Part shown: positions 55,886-63,852 of the stretch, one piece after another
Layout: each line of letters starts with the position of its first letter
How positions within the stretch are numbered: position 1 is the first letter of the stretch
Source of the DNA: Arthrobacter pascens
GTDB lineage: Bacteria > Actinomycetota > Actinomycetes > Actinomycetales > Micrococcaceae
NCBI RefSeq assembly: GCF_017052465.1
Contig: NZ_JAFHKT010000151.1
Coordinates: forward strand, 124,001-188,000
Reading direction: 5' to 3'
DNA length: 64,000 bases
The notes under the pieces: generated by a model
What the model saw: the letters and a program-made list of their open reading frames with translations, nothing else
The model's database searches: none
What the model was told of the DNA's origin: nothing
Translations under genes and position numbers: made by a program

Positions 55886-57184
55886 ATGAGCGAGCCAAAC
55901 AAGACCATCGCCTCCCCGCACGCTCACCGAGGACAGACAGTCACCCACGACAGCAGCCCCGCTCCGGCCGCACCAGCCAAACGCAGGACGTTCCTTGGTT
56001 ACCTCGCGCTCATGGGGCCGGCCTTCGTGGTCGGAGCTTGGCAATTCGGACCCGGAAACCTCACCACCGCGGTGCAGGCTGGCAGCCGATATGACTACAC
56101 CCTCGTTTGGGTCATCGCCGTATCCACGATTCTCATGATCTTCTTCACCGACATGAGCGTACGGCTGGGCATCGCCACACCCACCTCCCTGGTCACATCC
56201 ATCAAGGATCACCTGGGCAAATGGGTGGGGGTTCTGGCCGGATTCGGTGTCTTTGGAATCACCCTCATGTTCTCCGTCGGCAACGCCGTCGGATCCGGCC
56301 TTGGCCTGTCGCTGGTTTTCGGCGGCTCCCCGGTCCTCTGGACCGTCGTCTGCACCGCCGCAGTTGCCTTCGTCCTGGCCTTCCGCAACGTCTACGGCAT
56401 TGTCGAGAAAGCCCTGTTGGTAATCGTCGCGCTCATGGCCGTCGCCTTCGTTGCCAGCGCCGTCGTCGCCCAACCCGACTGGTACCGGTCCATGGAAGGC
56501 ATGGTTCCCCAGCTGCCGGCCGGAAGCGAAATCCTCATCGTGGCGCTGGTCGGAACCAACTTCTCCATCAACGCCGCCTTCTACACCTCCTACGGCATCA
56601 AGGAAAACCGCCGCACCCGCGCCGACTACCGCGACATCACGCTTGTCGACACGATCCCAGGCATCGTCGCACCCGGCATCATGACCGCACTCGTCATCAT
56701 GGTGGCCGCCGCCGTGCTCGGCAAGACGGGCGCGGAGGCCGGAACAATCAATGCCCTCGCCTCCGTTTTCGCGCCGCTGGCAGGCCCAGTGGGCTCCATG
56801 CTCTTCGCCCTGGGTCTCTCAGGCGCCGCCTTTTCATCCATGATCGCGAACGCAACCGCTGGCGGCACCATGTTTTCCGACGCCCTCGGCCGCGGCGCGA
56901 AAGCAGGATCACCGACCGCCCGCATTTTCACCGGCGTCATCCTGGCCTTCGGGCTGCTGATCACTCTTGCGTTCCAGTCCTCACCCGTCGGGCTGATCGT
57001 CATCGCCCAGTCCCTGACCGTGCTCATCGCACCCATGCTGGGCGTCCTGATCGTCATCATGGCCAACAAGGCTTCCCTCATGGGAAGCCTTCGCAACAGA
57101 TGGTGGCACAACCTGTTCGGTGCCATCGGGCTCATCGCCATCATCGCGTCCTCCCTGCGCCTCATCACTACCCTGCTCGGATAG
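55886..57184 (+). CDS. Nramp-superfamily transporter lacking canonical metal ligands
   Basis: 432 residues, about 11 membrane segments with the Nramp pattern GPAFVVGAWQFGPGNLTTAVQAGSRYDYTLVW in segment 1. The canonical DPGN metal motif is GPGN here (55-58), losing the metal Asp, and the segment 6 MPHN region reads GTNFSINAAFYTS (223-235), losing the Met/His. So Mn/Fe transport as in MntH is unlikely. GGAGGACTCGCA precedes ATG 55886. It follows the LacI-controlled aldolase gene, which suggests an organic substrate or a different cation. It ends at a strong terminator. Confidence 0.85.
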   Translation: MSEPNKTIASPHAHRGQTVTHDSSPAPAAPAKRRTFLGYLALMGPAFVVGAWQFGPGNLTTAVQAGSRYDYTLVWVIAVSTILMIFFTDMSVRLGIATPTSLVTSIKDHLGKWVGVLAGFGVFGITLMFSVGNAVGSGLGLSLVFGGSPVLWTVVCTAAVAFVLAFRNVYGIVEKALLVIVALMAVAFVASAVVAQPDWYRSMEGMVPQLPAGSEILIVALVGTNFSINAAFYTSYGIKENRRTRADYRDITLVDTIPGIVAPGIMTALVIMVAAAVLGKTGAEAGTINALASVFAPLAGPVGSMLFALGLSGAAFSSMIANATAGGTMFSDALGRGAKAGSPTARIFTGVILAFGLLITLAFQSSPVGLIVIAQSLTVLIAPMLGVLIVIMANKASLMGSLRNRWWHNLFGAIGLIAIIASSLRLITTLLG

Positions 57185-57202
57185 TCCCCCCCTAAGGCAA
57201 GG

Positions 57203-57239
57203 AATAAGGCCCCCATCTGCACAGGATGGGGGCCTTATT
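57203..57239. terminator. Bidirectional rho-independent terminator
   Basis: Perfect 15-bp stem AATAAGGCCCCCATC / GATGGGGGCCTTATT with a 7-nt loop, between the convergent transporter and GYD genes. The A/T-rich ends act as a short U tract in both directions. Confidence 0.85.
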
Positions 57240-57264
57240 CGTCATTGGCCGAGGCTCCCGCAGC

Positions 57265-57603
57265 CTAAGCGTCTGGGGCCGTGCCGGGAACCCGGTACTT
57301 GATCTGGCCGGCTTTCTGGAGGGCTTCCAGGGTTTCGTCCACGCTCAGAAGTACAGTCGTTTCCATGGAACTCAGTGCGCCGCCTCCGCTGATGGCAACC
57401 GCAACCGCGGCCATGGAGACGTTGTCGGGAGCCTCCCACAAGTTGTAGCCGTCGTGGGTGCCAAAGGCGTACCAGAAGCCGTGGAGTTTTCCGCCGACGG
57501 ATTCGATGTATTCCTGTGCGGCCTTCCTCCGGTCCTCGGGCTTGCTGACCAGCCTCGCCCAGGTCTCCGGTGTGTAGCTGAACTTCGACAGGTAGAGCGG
57601 CAT
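57265..57603 (-). CDS. GYD-domain protein
   Basis: 112 residues. The sequence MPLYLSKFSYTPETWARLVSKPEDR ... GGKLHGFWYAFGTHDGYNLWEAPDNVSMAAVAVAISGGGAL is the GYD pattern (GTHDGY gives the name). Ferredoxin-like alpha-beta barrel dimer expected. Function unknown. Stands alone upstream of the kinase gene's 3' end, transcribed towards the terminator. Confidence 0.88.
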   Translation of the reverse strand: MPLYLSKFSYTPETWARLVSKPEDRRKAAQEYIESVGGKLHGFWYAFGTHDGYNLWEAPDNVSMAAVAVAISGGGALSSMETTVLLSVDETLEALQKAGQIKYRVPGTAPDA

Positions 57604-57692
57604 GGTCTCGTCCCCTTGTTCGCGGTTGGGAGTGCGGATGCACCAAGAATGGCAGTGTGCCGCCGGGTCGGCAATGGTCCTGCGGCAGCTGA

Positions 57693-58862
57693 TTAGCCAG
57701 CTACAAGGAGGCTAGTTCCGATGTCGCTTCCGATCCTGCGCAGCAGCGCGGCGGAGAGTTGGGAGTCCTTCGACGAGTCCTGGTCCGTGTATTCGGCCAG
57801 CGTGTAGACCCGGGTCAGAGACATCTCGGACCACCGCTCTCTGGGGAGCAGGGAGCGTCCGGCGACGGCGATGATCGGTCGGCGTCCGGACCGGCGGGCG
57901 ACGGCGGCGGGCAGCTTCCCGGACAGCGTCTGTTCGTCGATGCTGCCTTCGCCGGTGATGACGACGTCGCAGCCGTCCTTCCGGGTGTTGAAATCGAGCA
58001 GGTCCAGGAAGTAGTCGGCGCCGGACACCTGCCTGGCGCCCAGCAGGAGGCAGGCATAGCCGATGCCGCCGGCGCTTCCGGCGCCGTCGTGTCCTGCCAG
58101 CGCCGCCGCGTCGGCGAAGCCGGCCTCCGCCATCTTGGCAACGAAGTGCTCCAGGCCCTCGTTGAGGCCTGCGATGTCCTCCGGACCGGCTCCCTTTTGC
58201 GGTCCGAAGACCGCCGGTGCCCCTTGTGCGCCGAGCAGCGGGTTGTGGACGTCGCTGGCAACAATGAGTTCTGTGTCGGCCAGTTCCGGAAGGTCAGTCC
58301 GGTGGATGGAGTGGATCTGCGCCAGGGCACTGCCGCTGCCGTAAAGCTGCCGGCCGCCGGCATCGCGGAAGCTGTAACCCAGGGCGGTCAGCATTCCCAT
58401 GCCGCCGTCGGTGCTGGCGCTGCCGCCCAGGGCCATGACGATCCTGGCCGGCTTCAGGCTGAGGGCGAACAGGATGGCTTCGCCGAAACCGCGGCTGGAC
58501 GCGCTCAGCGGCTCCAGCTTTCCGTCCGGAAGGAGCCCGAGGCCGCAGGTGTTGGCGACCTCGACGACGGCCGTGTCGCCGTCGAACGCGATGACTGCCT
58601 GGACGTGCTGGCCCGTGGGCCCCGCGGCCGTGTAGCTTCGCCGGGTGAACCCGGAGGCGACGGCGGCGTCGACGCTGCCGTCACCCCCGTCCGCCAGCGG
58701 AAGCAGTTCGCATTGGACCGCCCCGGCCCGGCCGGTGGAATCGGCTGCGGAGCGGAGCCCCGCGGCCAATGCGGCCGCCACCTCGCCGGCGGTGAGGCTG
58801 CCTTTGAATTTGTCGGGTGCGATGAGGGTCCGCACGGTTTTCGGGGCGGCTGTGTTGTGCAT
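57693..58862 (-). CDS. Glycerate 2-kinase (GarK/GlxK family)
   Basis: 389 residues phosphorylating D-glycerate to 2-phosphoglycerate. Family motifs: APDKFKGSLTA near the N-terminus, PLADGGDGSVDA, ALGGSASTDGGMGML, and DVVITGEGSIDEQTLSGK near the C-terminus. ATG 58862 lies one base after the symporter stop. Last gene of the tartrate/malate operon; D-glycerate would come from the decarboxylating activity of the first enzyme. Confidence 0.94.
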   Translation of the reverse strand: MHNTAAPKTVRTLIAPDKFKGSLTAGEVAAALAAGLRSAADSTGRAGAVQCELLPLADGGDGSVDAAVASGFTRRSYTAAGPTGQHVQAVIAFDGDTAVVEVANTCGLGLLPDGKLEPLSASSRGFGEAILFALSLKPARIVMALGGSASTDGGMGMLTALGYSFRDAGGRQLYGSGSALAQIHSIHRTDLPELADTELIVASDVHNPLLGAQGAPAVFGPQKGAGPEDIAGLNEGLEHFVAKMAEAGFADAAALAGHDGAGSAGGIGYACLLLGARQVSGADYFLDLLDFNTRKDGCDVVITGEGSIDEQTLSGKLPAAVARRSGRRPIIAVAGRSLLPRERWSEMSLTRVYTLAEYTDQDSSKDSQLSAALLRRIGSDIGTSLLVAG

Positions 58863-58863
58863 G

Positions 58864-60342
58864 TCAGACGGTTTCCGAGTAGGCGGGAGTGCGGCCCCGG
58901 GAGTGCCCGGCATCAGCTGCGGTCGCGTCGTGCTTGGGGCTGGTTTCCCTAGGGGCGTGGTGGCCGTATTTCGCCAGGTCGTCGTCGATGTCCGTGACCT
59001 CGTTGAGATGGATCGGGTCCTCACTGGGCATCGGCTCAACGGTTTCGCCGGCGAAGACGCGGCGGGCGCGGTCCGCGTCCAGGGTTCGGTCCCACCAAGC
59101 GATGAACAGCGTGGCCACCGCGTTGCCCGTGAAGTTCACCAGGGCCCGGCACTCGGACATGAACTTGTCGATGCCGAAGATGAGCATGATGCCGGCCGCC
59201 GGGATGGTGCCGATGGTGGTCAGCGTGGCCGTCAGGGCGATGAAGCCGCCGCCGGCGACGCCTGCTGCGCCCTTGGAGGTAAGCAGCATGACGGCGAGCA
59301 GGCCCAGCTGCTCGCCCAGGGTCAGGTCCGTGTTGGTGGCCTGGGCGATGTAGAGGGCGGCAAGGGAGAGGTAGATGGCGGCGCCGTCGAGGTTGAAGCT
59401 GTAGCCGGTGGGGACAACCAGGCCGACGGTCTCTTTCTTGACGCCGGCGTGCTCGAGCTTGCGCATCAGGCCGGGCAGGGCCGGTTCGGCGGTGGAGGTG
59501 CCCAGGATGAGCATGTATTCCTCTTTGAGGTGGCGGATCATCGTGAAGATGTTCAGCTTCAGGAAGAGCATGATGGAGCCGAGCACGATCACCACGAAGA
59601 GGATGGAAGTGATGTAGAAGAGGGCGATGAGTCCGCCCATGCTGGTCAGGGATGAGACGCCGAACTTGCCCACGGCGTAGGCCATGGCGCCGAAAGCACC
59701 GATCGGGGCAGCCTTCATGATGAAACTGAGGATCTTGAACATCACGCCGGTGAGGCGCTGCACGCCGTCGAGGACGGGGGCGCCGACCTTGCCCATGGCG
59801 TTCAGGGCGATGCCGAAGATGACGGCGATGAAGATGATCTGTAGGATGTTGCCCTCAGCAAAGGGGGCAACCATGCTTTCAGGGATGACCTTGGTGAGGA
59901 ACTGCCACCATTCCTGGTTCGCTCCGGCGTCGATCAGTTTTGCCGCGGACTCGGAAGTTTCGATGCTGTCCGCGTCGGCGTTGACGCCGTCGCCCAGTCG
60001 GAAGATGTTGATGGCGACGAGGCCGAAGATCATGGCCAGGATGGTGCCGACCTGGAAGTACGTCAGCGCTTTCAGCCCGGTCATGCCGACCTTCTTGAGG
60101 TCCGCTACGCTGGCGATGCCGCCCACGATCGTGAGGAACACGATGGGGCCGATGAGCATCTTCATCGCATCAACGAAGGTGGTTCCGATGGGTTCCATGG
60201 CGATGCCGACACTTGGCGCGAGCCAGCCGACGAGAATGCCGATGACGATGGCGGTCAGTACCCAGAAATACAGTTGGCGGTACAAAGGTGTTTTGCGGGC
60301 CGGGGTGCTGGCTGACGCGCCGGCCGTGGTGATGTTATCCAT
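58864..60342 (-). CDS. Dicarboxylate/cation symporter DctA family
   Basis: 492-residue DAACS transporter: MKMLIGPIVFLTIVGGIASVADLKKVG, TSTAEPALPGLMRKL and the substrate motif TGYSFNLDGAAIYLSLA. It should take up C4-dicarboxylates such as malate, succinate or tartrate with H+ or Na+. AGGTAGGAATC precedes ATG 60342. A polar tail of about 60 residues follows the last helix. Its 5' untranslated region carries a long inverted repeat. Confidence 0.93.
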   Translation of the reverse strand: MDNITTAGASASTPARKTPLYRQLYFWVLTAIVIGILVGWLAPSVGIAMEPIGTTFVDAMKMLIGPIVFLTIVGGIASVADLKKVGMTGLKALTYFQVGTILAMIFGLVAINIFRLGDGVNADADSIETSESAAKLIDAGANQEWWQFLTKVIPESMVAPFAEGNILQIIFIAVIFGIALNAMGKVGAPVLDGVQRLTGVMFKILSFIMKAAPIGAFGAMAYAVGKFGVSSLTSMGGLIALFYITSILFVVIVLGSIMLFLKLNIFTMIRHLKEEYMLILGTSTAEPALPGLMRKLEHAGVKKETVGLVVPTGYSFNLDGAAIYLSLAALYIAQATNTDLTLGEQLGLLAVMLLTSKGAAGVAGGGFIALTATLTTIGTIPAAGIMLIFGIDKFMSECRALVNFTGNAVATLFIAWWDRTLDADRARRVFAGETVEPMPSEDPIHLNEVTDIDDDLAKYGHHAPRETSPKHDATAADAGHSRGRTPAYSETV

Positions 60343-60395
60343 GATTCCTACCTCGTTGTGGAATGTCTCTGGAGATGGTCTGAAGTGTAAAGGGG

Positions 60396-60522
60396 TAAGC
60401 GGCGTCCCGAGGGCCCCGACGCGAGCTTGCGAGCGTTGGGAAGGGACCTCCGCGGTGGCGTTCGACGGCGGCGGGCGGCCGCCGTCGAACGCCACGGCAG
60501 GTTCTAAGCGGCGTCCCGAGGG
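60396..60522. repeat. Inverted-repeat element flanked by 18-bp direct repeats
   Basis: TAAGCGGCGTCCCGAGGG occurs at 60396-60413 and again at 60505-60522. Between them an 18-bp perfect inverted repeat (60455-60472 and 60478-60495) encloses loop GGGCG. The second direct copy ends 9 bases before the stop of the tartrate dehydrogenase gene, so the unit fills the gap to dctA. No open reading frame inside. Confidence 0.85.
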
Positions 60523-60531
60523 GCCTCCGCG

Positions 60532-61629
60532 TTAGACGGCGGCCAGGGTCAGCGTGAGGGCCTTGATAATGGCCTCGGTGACGTCCTCCGTGGTGGAGTC
60601 ACCGCCGACGTCGCGGGTCAGGTGGCCAGCGCCGGTGGTCTGCTCGATGGCGGCCTCCACACGGCGAGCTTCCTCATGCAGGCCGAAATGGTCCAACATC
60701 AGGGCGGCGCTGGCGATCGCACCGATCGGGTTGCTGATGCCCTGGCCCGCAATGTCCGGAGCGGAGCCGTGGACCGGTTCGAACATGGACGGGAAGCGGC
60801 GCTCCGGGTTGAGGTTGGCGCTGGCTGCCAGGCCCAGGCTTCCAGCGAGGGCCGAGCCCAGGTCCGAAAGGATGTCGGCGTTCAGGTTCGAGGCGACGAC
60901 GACGGAGAGGTCCTCGGGCTTGAGGATGAACTTCGCGCTCATCGCGTCGACCAGGACGCTTTCGGTTGCGACGTCCGGGTAATCCAGGGCTACGCGCTGG
61001 AAGGTTTCGTCCCAGAGGACCATGCCGTACTGCTGGGCGTTGGACTTGGTCACCGAGGAGACCTTCTTGACCGTGCGGGTCCGGGCCAGGTCGAAGGCGA
61101 AGCGCATGATGCGTTCGCAGCCCTTCTCGGTGAACAGTGCGGTCTGCAGGGCGACTTCGTTGCCCGGGCCGCGGCCGCTGAGGTTCCGGCCGCCGAGGCC
61201 GGCGTATTCGCCTTCGCTGTTTTCGCGGACAACCACCCAGTCGAGCTCGGTGTTGTCGGCCTTGCGGAGCGGCGACTGGATGCCCGGGAGGAACTTGACC
61301 GGGCGGATGTTGGCCCACTGGTCGAAGTTCTGGGTGATGTTCAGGCGCAGGCCCCAGAGGCTGATGTGGTCAGGGACGTTTTCCCAGCCGACGGCGCCGA
61401 AGTAGATGGCGTCGAAGTCCTTCAGGGTCTCCAGGCCCTTGGGGTCCATCATCTGGCCGGTCTTTTCGAAGTAGCCGCAGCCCCAGGGGAACTCGGTCCA
61501 CTCGAAGGAGAACTTGCCGCCGGAGTTCTCGGCCAGGGCGTCCAGGACGCGGCGGCCTGCGGAGACGACCTCTTTGCCGACGCCGTCTGCGGGGATTGAT
61601 GCGATCGTGAATTTCTGGGTGGCGCTCAT
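60532..61629 (-). CDS. Tartrate dehydrogenase / D-malate dehydrogenase family (TDH/DmlA)
   Basis: 365-residue beta-decarboxylating dehydrogenase of the isocitrate/isopropylmalate family. IYFGAVGWENVPDHISLWGLRL is the TDH/DmlA signature separating it from LeuB. Also VVRENSEGEYAGLGGR, the SVTKSNAQQYG lysine and DILSDLGSALAGSLG metal aspartates. Reactions: tartrate to oxaloglycolate, D-malate to pyruvate and CO2, meso-tartrate to D-glycerate. First gene of dehydrogenase-symporter-glycerate kinase, with a LysR upstream. Confidence 0.92.
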   Translation of the reverse strand: MSATQKFTIASIPADGVGKEVVSAGRRVLDALAENSGGKFSFEWTEFPWGCGYFEKTGQMMDPKGLETLKDFDAIYFGAVGWENVPDHISLWGLRLNITQNFDQWANIRPVKFLPGIQSPLRKADNTELDWVVVRENSEGEYAGLGGRNLSGRGPGNEVALQTALFTEKGCERIMRFAFDLARTRTVKKVSSVTKSNAQQYGMVLWDETFQRVALDYPDVATESVLVDAMSAKFILKPEDLSVVVASNLNADILSDLGSALAGSLGLAASANLNPERRFPSMFEPVHGSAPDIAGQGISNPIGAIASAALMLDHFGLHEEARRVEAAIEQTTGAGHLTRDVGGDSTTEDVTEAIIKALTLTLAAV

Positions 61630-61735
61630 GTGCCTACCTCCTCGTTGAGTCTGTTAGCAGCGTCACACTGCCCTTCCTCTTCAAGTAGAGGGCACAGCGC
61701 CCGGACCCGTCCAAGACCAAGATCCGATACGGCAA

Positions 61736-61750
61736 ATAGGCTCAGCCTAT
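61736..61750. promoter_or_regulatory. LysR box (T-N11-A palindrome) upstream of the tartrate operon
   Basis: Perfect palindrome ATAGGCT-C-AGCCTAT fitting the T-N11-A LysR consensus. It overlaps the last codons of the LysR gene and lies 107 bases upstream of the dehydrogenase start, on the expected activator side. Confidence 0.72.
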
Positions 61751-62658
61751 GTGTCAGCTGCGTCGGGTTTGCCCTTGGCGGCGTGCAGCGCCGCGACGGC
61801 AAGGAATGCCCGGGCTGCCGGCGTCAGGTCTTCCTTCCGGCTCAGGATGGCCACGTGCAGATGGGAGACGGGTTCAATGAGGAGTGTCCGGAGTCCGGCC
61901 TTCTGGGCTGTCGGCGCCCAGGAGGAAGGCATGACTGCGTGGCCCACACCCGCCAAAACCAGCGGAAGAATCGAGGTCCGGTGGGCCACTTCAACTACGA
62001 TTTCGGTGTTGACCCCGCGGGCCAGGGCATCGTCCACCAGCCAGCGCATCAGGGAGCCGCGCTGGCTGGCGATCAGCCGGTGGCCTCCCAGGTCCGCCCG
62101 CTGGATGGCTGACCCGGTGCCGAAGGTGTCGGCGTGGGGGTTCACGATCAGGATCAGTGGTTGACGCTCCAGCTCCAGGACCTGGACGCCGGGAACCTTC
62201 ATCGCGCTGGAAGAACCGGCCAGTCCGATCTCGGTACTGCCGCTGCGCACGGATTCGATCACTTCCTCGGGTGTGAACGCGGCACTGATGTTGAGACTGA
62301 CAGAGGGGTGCTCGCGGGTGAAGCCGGCGATCATCGAGGTCAGCGGCTCGATGCCGGGGGAGGGCATGGTGGTGATGTCCAGCCTGCCGCTGCGCACGCC
62401 ACGGAGCGCCAGCACCGCCGACTGCGCGGCGTCGAGGTCGCGCATCACCAGCCGGGCGGGACCTACGAGCTCCCTGCCGGCTTCGCTGAGCACGGCACGC
62501 CGCCCGATGCGGTGGAAGAGTGGGACGCCCAGTTCCTTCTCCAGGCTGGCGATGGTCTGGGAGAGGGATGGCTGGGCGATGAGCAGATGTTCTGCTGCGC
62601 GGTTGAAGCCGTCATGGTCGACGACGGCAAGAAAGTACTTGAGTTTCCGGGTGTCCAC
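61747..62658 (-). CDS. LysR-family regulator of the tartrate/malate operon
   Basis: 303 residues: HTH DHDGFNRAAEHLLIAQPSLSQTIASLEKELG, then the effector domain. The start is GTG 62658 with AAGGAGCGGC upstream. It is not divergent but directly upstream of its presumed target, with a 117-bp gap. Sequence is distinct from the two aldarate LysR proteins in this window. Confidence 0.92.
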   Translation of the reverse strand: MDTRKLKYFLAVVDHDGFNRAAEHLLIAQPSLSQTIASLEKELGVPLFHRIGRRAVLSEAGRELVGPARLVMRDLDAAQSAVLALRGVRSGRLDITTMPSPGIEPLTSMIAGFTREHPSVSLNISAAFTPEEVIESVRSGSTEIGLAGSSSAMKVPGVQVLELERQPLILIVNPHADTFGTGSAIQRADLGGHRLIASQRGSLMRWLVDDALARGVNTEIVVEVAHRTSILPLVLAGVGHAVMPSSWAPTAQKAGLRTLLIEPVSHLHVAILSRKEDLTPAARAFLAVAALHAAKGKPDAADT

Positions 62659-62694
62659 GCCGCTCCTTCGCAGGGTTCCGTTCCGTGCTCGGCG

Positions 62695-62976
62695 TCATTC
62701 GTCCTCGTCTGGGGAGTCTTCGCCGGTGAGTTCTGCGAGAACCTCGGCGGCATCGCTGTTGCCGTTGGCGGCGAGCCGCCGGAGCTCGTTCAGGTCCGAC
62801 TTTTCGCTGGCGAGTTCAACAAGCTGGTCTGCAGCATCCCTGCTGCCGCCGTCGGCAAGGCGCCGCAGTTCCTCGAAGTCTTCGCGCTCCGCGGCACGTT
62901 CGATCAGTTCGCCGACGGCGTCGAGGTCCCCGCGGGCCGCTTGTTCCCGCAATGCTTCGAGCTCGGAATCTGACAT
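62695..62976 (-). CDS. Small acidic protein of about three tandem helical repeats
   Basis: 93 residues, strongly acidic. Repeats about 28-31 residues long: LEALREQAARGDLDAVGELIERAAEREDFEE, LRRLADGGSRDAADQLVELASEKSDLNE, LRRLAANGNSDAAEVLAELTGE. The pattern is two short helices per unit (HEAT/ankyrin-like). No signal or membrane segment. GGAGGA lies seven bases before ATG 62976. Likely a protein-protein interaction module; function unknown. Confidence 0.8.
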   Translation of the reverse strand: MSDSELEALREQAARGDLDAVGELIERAAEREDFEELRRLADGGSRDAADQLVELASEKSDLNELRRLAANGNSDAAEVLAELTGEDSPDEDE

Positions 62977-62996
62977 GGTGGGTTCCTCCAAGGGAA

Positions 62997-63740
62997 TTAG
63001 TGCTGGTGGACCTGGTTCCGCAGCGTGCCGAGCCCGGTGATCAGAGCCTCGAGACCCAGGGTGAATGCCACGTCGGCGGGCCGCTCATGGCCCTGCTCGG
63101 CCAGGCTCCGCACGGCAGCGGTGAAGCTTGGCGTCGCCTCGGCCATGGATCCGGGGTCGAAGATGTCCGCCGGTGCAGTGACGTCGTAGGCCGAACCGAA
63201 AATGAACGATTCCAGGGCCACGATGGAGGAGACGATCCGCTCTTCGGGGAAGCCGGCGTCGCGGAACCCCGCGCTCACTGTCTCGTACATCGCCAGGGTC
63301 TGCGGGGCGTCCGTTACGGGCAGTACGGCGATGACCGGGATCAGCGGAGTGTGCCGGGAGAACACGTCGCGGTAGCTCCACGCCCACTTCCGCACGGCCT
63401 CCTCCCACGGCTCGGCGTCGAAAGCTGACAAGTCCACCAGCGCTGCGAGGTGGTCCTCGACCAGGACCAGCACGTCGCGTTTGGATTTCACATGGTTATA
63501 AAGGGCCGACGGCGCGACGTTCAGTGCGCGGGCCAGCGCGGCCATAGTGAGGCCGTCATAGCCCTTTTTTTCGACGAGTTCGAGCGCGGCGCGGGTGATG
63601 CGGGACTTGTCGAGTACCCCGCCGACTGGCCGGCCGGCGCGACGCCGGGCAAGGTCTTCCACGGCAGTCTCTCCCGTGGCGGTGCTTCCCGGGGCGGGTG
63701 GTGCCGGCATGGCTGGCCTTTCTGCAGGCGGTGTCTTCAT
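62997..63740 (-). CDS. TetR-family transcriptional regulator
   Basis: 247 residues with an N-terminal Pro-rich tail, HTH ITRAALELVEKKGYDGLTMAALARALNVAPSALYNHVKSK and a TetR C-terminal ligand domain (TetR_C type). GGAA precedes ATG 63740. Divergent from a flavin amine oxidase gene with a clear palindrome between them, so it most likely represses amine oxidation and its own gene. Confidence 0.92.
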   Translation of the reverse strand: MKTPPAERPAMPAPPAPGSTATGETAVEDLARRRAGRPVGGVLDKSRITRAALELVEKKGYDGLTMAALARALNVAPSALYNHVKSKRDVLVLVEDHLAALVDLSAFDAEPWEEAVRKWAWSYRDVFSRHTPLIPVIAVLPVTDAPQTLAMYETVSAGFRDAGFPEERIVSSIVALESFIFGSAYDVTAPADIFDPGSMAEATPSFTAAVRSLAEQGHERPADVAFTLGLEALITGLGTLRNQVHQH

Positions 63741-63781
63741 CAGTATTCCATCAGCCCCTTCCCGTCCGGGGACGGACCGGC

Positions 63782-63814
63782 TATAGTTTCTCATAAATGA
63801 ATAGCATTCATTTA
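63782..63814 (+). promoter_or_regulatory. Promoter -10 and TetR operator upstream of the amine oxidase
   Basis: A -10-like TATAGT (63782-63787) is followed by the 21-bp palindrome TAAATGAAT-AGC-ATTCATTTA (63794-63814), nine perfect base pairs per arm, in the gap between the TetR gene and the oxidase gene. Confidence 0.78.
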
Positions 63815-63852
63815 GTGGCATGCATCACCCGCGGCCACAGAGAAAGGACATC

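Noticed and set aside
55886..57184. Calling the Nramp-like gene mntH
   Set aside because: The DPGN and MPHN metal-binding motifs are missing, so a manganese transporter name would mislead.
57759..58952. 397-codon plus-strand open frame
   Set aside because: Antisense of the glycerate kinase gene, whose minus-strand motifs are complete.
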